DNA from: Nonomuraea endophytica
GTDB lineage: Bacteria; Actinomycetota; Actinomycetes; Streptosporangiales; Streptosporangiaceae
DNA length: 58,170 nucleotides
Assembly: GCF_014203235.1 (NCBI RefSeq)
Contig: NZ_JACHIN010000015.1
Location: 39,831-98,000 of the forward strand
Direction: 5' to 3'
In this document: one piece after another, positions 50,751 to 58,170 of the stretch
Layout of the letters: every line of letters begins with the position of its first letter
Numbering within the stretch: position 1 is the stretch's first letter
Notes under the pieces: model-generated
Databases searched by the model: none
Seen by the model: only the letters and a program-made list of their open reading frames with translations
What the model was told of the DNA's origin: nothing
Program-made: the position numbers and the translations under genes

Positions 50751-51353
50751 TTAGGAGGAGGGGTAGGGCGGGGTGGGGTAGGAGGTGGTGATGCGGTGGT
50801 GGTAGGCGGCGACGGTTTCGGCTGTTCCCTGGTCGCCGCTCAGGATGGCGGCGATGCGGGGCTGCGACCTCAGGGCGAAGGACTCGGCCCACCAGTCGCG
50901 GGGGCCCGGGGCGGGGCGGTCGCGGAAGAGGGGCAGGCAGCGGCGGGTCAGGGCGCGCCACTCCAAGGTTGAGGAGAGGCCGTCCAGGTCGCACAGGGCG
51001 TGGGCGGCGAGCATGCGTGCCGGGGACGGCGGTGGGAGGTCGCGCCACAGGGCCGGGCGGGAGAAGGGGAGGCTGCGGCCGGTGATGCCGTCCGGGTCCT
51101 TGACCACGTAGCCGATGCCGGTGCCGCCTATCCACAGCATGGCCAGGCCGGTGGCCAGGCGGGTGGCGGGGCCGTACTCAAGAGTGGCCAGGTCGTCCAC
51201 GGCGGTGACGAAGTCGGGGCGTGGCGGGCCGTCCTTGGGGGACCACAACCGGCGCAGCACGCCTTCGAGCGGGCCGCACCAGCGGCGGCCGTCGCGCGGG
51301 GTGGGGCGGAGGTCCTCGGGGTGGGGCGGGCACCAAGCGGGCGTCATCATCAT
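50751..51353 (-). CDS. Hypothetical protein
   Basis: About 200 residues, ATG 51353 (two more ATGs follow at once). It has no recognised domain, signal peptide or membrane helix. Trp- and Arg-rich, with PPSPARMLAAHALCDLDGL and RDWWAESFALRSQPRIAAIL as the most structured parts. Codon bias at third positions fits a real gene. Function unknown. Confidence 0.65.
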   Translation of the reverse strand: MMMTPAWCPPHPEDLRPTPRDGRRWCGPLEGVLRRLWSPKDGPPRPDFVTAVDDLATLEYGPATRLATGLAMLWIGGTGIGYVVKDPDGITGRSLPFSRPALWRDLPPPSPARMLAAHALCDLDGLSSTLEWRALTRRCLPLFRDRPAPGPRDWWAESFALRSQPRIAAILSGDQGTAETVAAYHHRITTSYPTPPYPSS

Positions 51354-51506
51354 GCCCGGTAATAGTCCGGCCGCCCGGCTTTCCTTACGGCCCCGCACAG
51401 CCACATCTCTCACGGGCCCACGAAGCCAACCCACCGAGCCGCCGTCTCAAGGGCTTCGCCGCGCCGTCGTGCCGAGGGGGCTCACCGCGCCGTACAACGA
51501 ACCGGG

Positions 51507-52436
51507 TCAGTCGCCTACGGTGGCTACGGTGGCGCGGTCGAGGAAGGTCCAGAAGTCGCGGACGCAGGGTGGCGTGATGTCCAGGCCGTCGGCGGGCCGG
51601 AGCATCACGCGCTCCACCCCCAGCAGGTCGCCGCTCCCCCGGTCGGCCACCAGCACCCACCGGTCGGTCGTGCCCACGTCGAAGGCCACCCCCTGTCCCC
51701 TGCGTTCCCGGCGGTCGGTGACCCGGCCCAGGGTGCGCAGGCCCGGCCGGTCGGCCAGGACGCGCCACATCGCGGCGGTGCGGGGGGCGTCGAGGATCTC
51801 GGTCTCGTTCAGGGAGATGACGGCGGTGAGCAGGCCGTACGTCTCGGGCTCCGCTGAGAGGCGGGCGAGCAGGTCGGCGGGGAGCGACGGTCCTGGCCGG
51901 TACGGTCCTTCCCGGCCCGGCTGAGCTTGGACGAGGCGTTCGCCGTCGAGGTTCAGCGTGTGCTCCACCCGGCGCCCGGGGAGAGGCGTCCACTGCCTGG
52001 ACAGCACGCTGGTCCGCCCGCCCGGCCTCAGCAGCGACGACGCCACCGTGATCCGGCCGTGGCCGCGCGCCGCGACCCGGCCGGCTCGGGCCGCGGTCTC
52101 GGCCAGGCCGAGTACGACGCGCCGGGCGCCGCCGCCGGTCCCCGGCAGTTTGCGCGGCCGGGAGCCCGGCTCTCCGCACAGCGCCAGTGGCGCGCCGGGG
52201 TAGCGGAAGTAGGCGGTGACGGTCATCTGTCCCGGCGCTCTGGCGGTGGGGATGGCGCCGGCGGCGAGGATGACCAGCCCGGTGGCCAGCGCCGCGCCGA
52301 ACGTCAGCCGCCAGGACAGCGTGGAGCAGCGGCGCGGCCTGGCGGTGCCGAGGATCTCGGCGAGCAGCAGTTCGTCGGGCGGCACCTCGTGCGGGGCCGG
52401 GTCGTGGCGTGCCATCAGCCGTGCGAGCTCGTCCAT
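51507..52436 (-). CDS. Membrane protein coupled to ECF sigma gene (CU044_5270-like)
   Basis: A 309-residue protein with a cytoplasmic N-terminus (about 1-40), one helix TFGAALATGLVILAAGAIP near 49-67, and an external domain of about 240 residues. N-terminal start MDELARLMARHDP is typical of the CU044_5270 family that follows ECF sigma genes. ATG overlaps the sigma stop (TGATG). It is a likely anti-sigma factor. Confidence 0.87.
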   Translation of the reverse strand: MDELARLMARHDPAPHEVPPDELLLAEILGTARPRRCSTLSWRLTFGAALATGLVILAAGAIPTARAPGQMTVTAYFRYPGAPLALCGEPGSRPRKLPGTGGGARRVVLGLAETAARAGRVAARGHGRITVASSLLRPGGRTSVLSRQWTPLPGRRVEHTLNLDGERLVQAQPGREGPYRPGPSLPADLLARLSAEPETYGLLTAVISLNETEILDAPRTAAMWRVLADRPGLRTLGRVTDRRERRGQGVAFDVGTTDRWVLVADRGSGDLLGVERVMLRPADGLDITPPCVRDFWTFLDRATVATVGD

Positions 52437-52951
52437 CAGCTCCCCTCCTGGAACCCGAGTGTGCGCAGGTGCTCGCGCAGGCGTGCTCTGGCCCGGCTGA
52501 GCCGGGTGGCCATGGTGCCGGCGCGGCAGCCGGCGACCGTGGCGGCCTCTTCCACGCTGAGCCCCTCCCAGTAGAAGAGGCGCAGCGCCTCCCTGTCCTT
52601 GCCGGCCAGCCGCGCCAGCGCCTCGTGGAAGGCGAGGCGGGTGACGATCTCACCGTCGAGGCCCTGGTCGGCGGGCGGCGCGCGCCAGACGGCCAGCCGG
52701 TCGGCCAGTGCCTGGCGTCTGCGCAGGCCGCGCCATTCGTTGCTGACCTGGCCGCGGGCGATGCCGAGCAGCCAGACCCGCTCGGCCCGGCGTTCCCCGG
52801 GCACCTGGCCCAGACGGCGGAAGGCGTCGGTGAAGGTGCGGGCGGCGACGTCGGGCGCCGCGTCCCGCCCTACCCTGCGCGCGGCGTAGCGCAGAACCGT
52901 GGAGTAATGGCGGTGGTACAACGCGGCATACCGTTCATCGTCCTCCGGCAC
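52436..52951 (-). CDS. ECF sigma factor
   Basis: A 171-residue ECF sigma factor: region 2 ALYHRHYSTVLRYAARRVG to PDVAARTFTDAFRRL, region 4 LAGKDREALRLFYWEGL to AGCRAGTMATRLSRARARL. GTG 52951. Divergent from osmC; the 122-bp shared region holds the dyad at 53021. Paired with the downstream membrane protein. Confidence 0.92.
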   Translation of the reverse strand: MPEDDERYAALYHRHYSTVLRYAARRVGRDAAPDVAARTFTDAFRRLGQVPGERRAERVWLLGIARGQVSNEWRGLRRRQALADRLAVWRAPPADQGLDGEIVTRLAFHEALARLAGKDREALRLFYWEGLSVEEAATVAGCRAGTMATRLSRARARLREHLRTLGFQEGS

Positions 52952-53020
52952 GGTGGCCCTCCGCTGCGGGGATTACGACGCTCCGCTCCGATTACAACCG
53001 ACCACTCATGGTCACGGCGG

Positions 53021-53049
53021 CGATACAGGATATGTTCGGACCTGTATCG
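53021..53049. promoter_or_regulatory. Perfect 9-bp dyad upstream of osmC
   Basis: CGATACAGG (53021-53029) and CCTGTATCG (53041-53049) are exact inverted repeats with an 11-bp spacer, 24 bp before the osmC start. A dimeric regulator site is likely; peroxide or organic-hydroperoxide control would fit the gene. Confidence 0.7.
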
Positions 53050-53073
53050 GCAATCGATGAAGGGACAATCGCC

Positions 53074-53499
53074 ATGGCGACCACGCGTACGGCTACCACG
53101 CAGTGGAAGGGCGCGCTGCTCGACGGCTCCGGTACGGTCTCGCTCGACACCTCGGGCGTCGGCACCTTCGAGGTCTCCTGGCCGTCGAGGGCCGAGTCGG
53201 CCAACGGCAAGACCTCACCCGAGGAGCTCATCGCCGCCGCCCACTCCTCCTGCTTCTCGATGGCGCTGTCCCACGGCCTGGCCGGGGCGGGTACGCCGCC
53301 GGAGTCGCTGGAGACCCGCGCCGAGGTGACCTTCCAGCCGGGCGAGGGCATCACGGGCATCGTGCTCAGCGTCAAGGGCCACGTCCCCGGCCTGACGCCG
53401 GACCAGTTCCAGGAGGCGGCCGAGACGGCGAAGGCGAACTGCCCCGTCAGCAAGGCCCTTTCGGGAACCACGATCAGCCTGAAAGCAGAACTGCTCTAG
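53074..53499 (+). CDS. OsmC-family peroxidase
   Basis: A 141-residue OsmC protein that reduces organic hydroperoxides with two reactive cysteines, C60 (HSSCFSMALS) and C123 (ANCPVSKAL). Normal length. ATG 53074 follows AAGGGA; an upstream GTG would extend the protein through the dyad and is rejected. Confidence 0.95.
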   Translation: MATTRTATTQWKGALLDGSGTVSLDTSGVGTFEVSWPSRAESANGKTSPEELIAAAHSSCFSMALSHGLAGAGTPPESLETRAEVTFQPGEGITGIVLSVKGHVPGLTPDQFQEAAETAKANCPVSKALSGTTISLKAELL

Positions 53500-53532
53500 C
53501 AACGGGACGATCGCGTGCGACAATTGGGTCAC

Positions 53533-55650
<2,118 letters not shown>

Positions 55651-55673
55651 CCGCTTCAGAAGTACGGCAAGCC

Positions 55674-55719
55674 ACCCCCACGCCACCCGCCGACGCCAGC
55701 GGGCGCCGATCGTGGGGGT
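55674..55719 (+). terminator. Hairpin after glgX
   Basis: ACCCCCACG (55674-55682) pairs with CGTGGGGGT (55711-55719); an inner CCCGC/GCGGG stem lies within the loop. A CATTAC follows rather than a long T-run. Likely terminator of glgX. Confidence 0.7.
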
Positions 55720-55898
55720 CATTACAACTCGGGTTGTTCACACGATAGAACAGGCTCATCCATGATCACTGCCCGGCCAGGGTTATGAGCGGTGACGACC
55801 GGCGAAGGGGGTGGGTGCGTTACGCCGCGCGCTCCTCGCTGATGCCATGGGTTGCTCATTAGCCTGCATTCGTCGCGATGCGGGTGGATAATTCCAGA

Positions 55899-56255
55899 AT
55901 GACAGCTCGACGGTGGGTGCTGGTGGGGACAGCCGTGCTGGTGGCGGTGGTGGCTGTGGTGTTGTTGGTGGTGCAGTGGGATACCGCAAACAAGATCGCT
56001 ACTGGGCTGTCAGCGTTGGCGGGAGCAGCGGCGGTAGGGGTCGCCGTGTGGGCGGGATGGCCTGCGGCCGGCCGGAGTGGTTCGCGGTTGCGGGTATCCA
56101 AAACTGGTCGGGCGACCTCAACGAGTGGTGGGCGCGCCAACACGGGCTTGGTGGGAGATGCTGGCGCATTCCCCGATCAGGTGATCGTCGAGTGTACAGG
56201 CGATGCCAAAGCATCTGGCGACGGTGAGGCCAACTCCGGTGTCCAACTGAGTTGA
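55899..56255 (+). CDS. Small membrane protein with ANTG repeats, upstream of STAND gene
   Basis: About 118 residues (ATG 55899; ATG 55878 also in frame). Two membrane helices, WVLVGTAVLVAVVAVVLLVV and TGLSALAGAAAVGVAVWAGW, then two short repeats TGRATSTSGGRANTG and TGDAKASGDGEANSG, ending VQLS and TGA at 56253. Codons here use A/T at third positions more than the neighbours. The downstream NTPase gene is in the same frame and opens with a third copy of the repeat, so the two may be parts of one interrupted gene or a matched pair. Confidence 0.75.
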   Translation: MTARRWVLVGTAVLVAVVAVVLLVVQWDTANKIATGLSALAGAAAVGVAVWAGWPAAGRSGSRLRVSKTGRATSTSGGRANTGLVGDAGAFPDQVIVECTGDAKASGDGEANSGVQLS

Positions 56256-56279
56256 AGACCAGGGCAAGGGGCGTTGACG

Positions 56280-58170
56280 TTGAGGATTCGCTGGCCGTGG
56301 AAGGGGAGTGTGCGCCGGAGCGGTTCGGCGCACGCAGCGTCTGGCGGGTACGCGAACACGGGTCTCCACATTGAAAGTAACTTCCATCTAGGGCATCGGG
56401 AGCCTGTGGCTCGGTCGGCCTATCTGAAGCAGGTCCGAGAAATCTTTCCCTGGGAGTTGGAGGAGCGCGAGCAGGAGTTGGCCGAGCTTGCCGCGTTCTG
56501 CACAGCAGATCAGGGGTCGGGTTATGTGTGGTGGCAGGGAAGGGCTTGGTCGGGCAAATCCGCGTTGATGGCCACGTTGGTGTTGGATCCGCCACCTGGA
56601 GTGCGGGTGGTGTCGTTCTTCATCACCGCGCGGTATGCGGGCCAGAGTGATCGTCAGGCGTTCCTGGACGTGGTGTTGCCGCAGTTGGCGGAGTTGCTGG
56701 GGCAGTCGTTGCCTCCTCTGTTGGGAGTTTCGACACAGCAAGGATGGTTCAACCAGTTGCTGGAGGAAGCTGCCCAGGCGTGTACACAGGCGGGTGAGCG
56801 GCTGATTTTAGTGGTCGATGGCCTGGATGAGGATCGAGGGGTGACCGTCGGGCCGGGTGCGCACAGCATCGCAGCGTTGTTACCTTCGGTGGTGGTAGAG
56901 GGACTGCGGATTGTGGTGTCGGGCCGGCCCCGCCCTCCGGTGCCGACCGATGTGCCCGCGCGTCATCCGTTGCGGGATTGGCGGATCGTCCGCCATTTGA
57001 CGCCGTCGCGTAAGGCGCAGGTCATCCGTGATGACGCGATGCGGGAGTTGGCGCATGTGCTGCACGGAGAACCTGTCGGTTGCAACATCCTAGGATTGCT
57101 CGTGGCTGCCGGTGGTGGTTTGACTGTCGGTGATCTGGCGGAGCTGACCGAGATTAGCCCTGGTGAGGTGCGTGAGTGGCTTTGCGCAGTGTTAGGGCGC
57201 ACCTTCACTAGCCGGAATAGCCACTGGCAGCCAGAGGTGCGGCCGGAGGTGTTCGTGCTGGCGCATGAAGAGCTTCAAGTGTCGGCCAGAGAGTCTTTCG
57301 GGGAAAGCGGGCTGGCGGGATTCCGCGAGCGGATCCATGCGTGGGCACAGGGATATCAGGAGCAGGGATGGCCGGAAGGGACGCCGCAGTATCTGCTGCG
57401 CGGCTATCACCGCCTGCTAAGGGAAGCGGATGATCTGAAGCGCATGGTGGCGTGCGCGACCGATCGGAGACGGCTCGACCGGATGTTGGATGTCAGCGGA
57501 GGCGATAGTGAAGCACTGACTGAGATCATGGCATGTCAGAGCACTATCTGTGGGCAAGCAGTTCCCGATCTGTCCGCGATGTTGCGGTTGGCCTATACCC
57601 GGGAACAACTCGCTGATCGCAATGCGAACATCCCGTTCGATCTACCGGTGGTGTGGGCCAGACTGGGAAACAGTATTCGCGCCGAAGCACTTGCTCGGTC
57701 CATCACCGACCCGGACTCCCAAGCTCAAGCGCTGATGGCGCTGGGGGAAGCGTTGGTCGGCGCTGGCGAGTTCGACCATGCCGAGACCCTTGCCCGCTCC
57801 ATCACCGGCCCGGACTCCCAAGCCTGGGCTCTGGCGGCGCTGGTGAAAGCGTTGGTCGGCGCTGGCGAGTTCGACCACGCTCGCCGTATCGCGCACACCG
57901 CCGAGACCGTCGCGTGCTCCATCACCGGCCTGGGCTCCCAAGCTCGGGCTCTGGCGGCGCTGGTGAAAGCGTTGGTCGGCGCTGGCGAGTTCGACCACGC
58001 TCGCCGTATCGCGCACACCGCCGAGACCCTTGCCCGCTCCATCACCGACCCGGACTCCCAAGCTCAGGCGCTGATGGCGCTGGGGGAAGCGTTGGTCGGC
58101 GCTGGCGAGTTCGACCATGCCGAGACCCTTGCCCGCTCCATCACCAGCCCGGACTCCCAAGCTCGGGCTC
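56280..58170 (+). CDS. STAND/NACHT-type NTPase with near-identical helical repeats (partial)
   Basis: An open frame of at least 630 codons that runs off the window. After a repeat SGSAHAASGGYANTG and a linker (YLKQVREIFPWELEEREQEL) comes an NTPase: Walker A GRAWSGKS (about 87-94), Walker B LILVVDGLDED (about 175-185), RIVVSGRPRPP sensor region, then a winged-helix-like part and conserved WPEGTPQYLLRGYHRLL. From residue about 471 there are tandem helical repeats of 33 or 40 residues. Start is uncertain (TTG 56280 after AAGGGG; GTG 56406 possible). STAND proteins of this form are thought to be sensors in actinobacterial conflict or signalling systems. Confidence 0.85.
   Translation, partial: MRIRWPWKGSVRRSGSAHAASGGYANTGLHIESNFHLGHREPVARSAYLKQVREIFPWELEEREQELAELAAFCTADQGSGYVWWQGRAWSGKSALMATLVLDPPPGVRVVSFFITARYAGQSDRQAFLDVVLPQLAELLGQSLPPLLGVSTQQGWFNQLLEEAAQACTQAGERLILVVDGLDEDRGVTVGPGAHSIAALLPSVVVEGLRIVVSGRPRPPVPTDVPARHPLRDWRIVRHLTPSRKAQVIRDDAMRELAHVLHGEPVGCNILGLLVAAGGGLTVGDLAELTEISPGEVREWLCAVLGRTFTSRNSHWQPEVRPEVFVLAHEELQVSARESFGESGLAGFRERIHAWAQGYQEQGWPEGTPQYLLRGYHRLLREADDLKRMVACATDRRRLDRMLDVSGGDSEALTEIMACQSTICGQAVPDLSAMLRLAYTREQLADRNANIPFDLPVVWARLGNSIRAEALARSITDPDSQAQALMALGEALVGAGEFDHAETLARSITGPDSQAWALAALVKALVGAGEFDHARRIAHTAETVACSITGLGSQARALAALVKALVGAGEFDHARRIAHTAETLARSITDPDSQAQALMALGEALVGAGEFDHAETLARSITSPDSQARA
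57690..58170 (+). repeat. In-frame 99/120-bp tandem repeats in STAND gene
   Basis: Units start at 57690 (99 bp), 57789 (120), 57909 (120), 58029 (99) and 58128 (cut by the window edge). Each encodes a helical pair with core ALVGAGEFDHA and SITxPDSQA; long units add RRIAHTA. Most of each unit is identical at DNA level, including silent positions. Confidence 0.95.

Noticed and set aside
57642..58160. Minus-strand repetitive open frames at the right edge
   Set aside because: They mirror the plus-strand STAND repeats; only the plus frame continues a protein with NTPase motifs.
57690..58170. CRISPR-like array
   Set aside because: Units of 99-120 bp are in frame and contiguous, without unique spacers.

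Overview
The window is high-GC DNA from an actinomycete. Evidence: a WhiB protein, a DUF397/XRE/RsbW-like developmental gene set, PASTA-less PknB-type Ser/Thr kinase, mycothiol-type DinB proteins, SigE- and SigL-like ECF systems, an IdeR/DtxR iron box and Cys-type leader peptides. Protein style suggests Streptosporangiaceae (Nonomuraea-like); this is inference only. No tRNA, rRNA, CRISPR array or insertion sequence was seen.

Layout. 1-273: tandem repeats at the left edge. 274-13501: a divergent catabolic region. Leftward run PucR regulator, S4 protein, two tandem NCS2 purine permeases and a three-subunit molybdenum hydroxylase (FAD, 2Fe-2S, Mo), followed by an LRR protein; rightward run DUF2877, FdrA and DUF1116, the three-part set linked to oxamate carbamoyl transfer. 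Together they look like purine/allantoin/oxamate catabolism under PucR. 13660-22765: membrane Ser/Thr kinase, MOSC protein, repeat-rich spacer, MFS transporter, exonuclease/DNA polymerase, metallophosphoesterase, small helical protein. 22769-26305: AGPS-like flavoprotein divergent from TetR-GlpD. 26377-30240: iron-box-controlled sucrase/ferredoxin-like protein, WhiB, and cytochrome bd (CydAB) separated from WhiB by a large inverted repeat.

30295-32156 holds a DUF397/XRE/ATPase set with a 20-bp element shared by two of its upstream regions. 33045-34894: phosphoribosyltransferase and RsgA behind a 17-codon leader ORF. 34983-37743: SigL-like sigma factor, its zinc anti-sigma factor and a secreted CHRD protein; the sigma gene and the CHRD gene share a TGAACC-N16/17-CGTAC promoter. 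37871-41481: GlyA with a ZTP-type riboswitch, YihY, YccF and a DinB-like protein. 41520-45346: assimilatory sulfate reduction (leader peptide with Cys-Cys, sulfite reductase, small zinc ribbon, CysH, sirohydrochlorin chelatase). 45351-52951: three further sigma-factor pairs around a DUF1707 protein and an ankyrin/HEAT protein. 53021-55650: OsmC (with a perfect dyad upstream) and GlgX.

55899-58170, at the right edge, looks like recently acquired DNA with less GC-biased codons: a small membrane protein with ANTG-type repeats followed by a large STAND/NACHT-type NTPase that runs off the window and ends in nearly identical 33/40-residue helical repeats. This is the best candidate for a conflict or signalling system of unusual interest.
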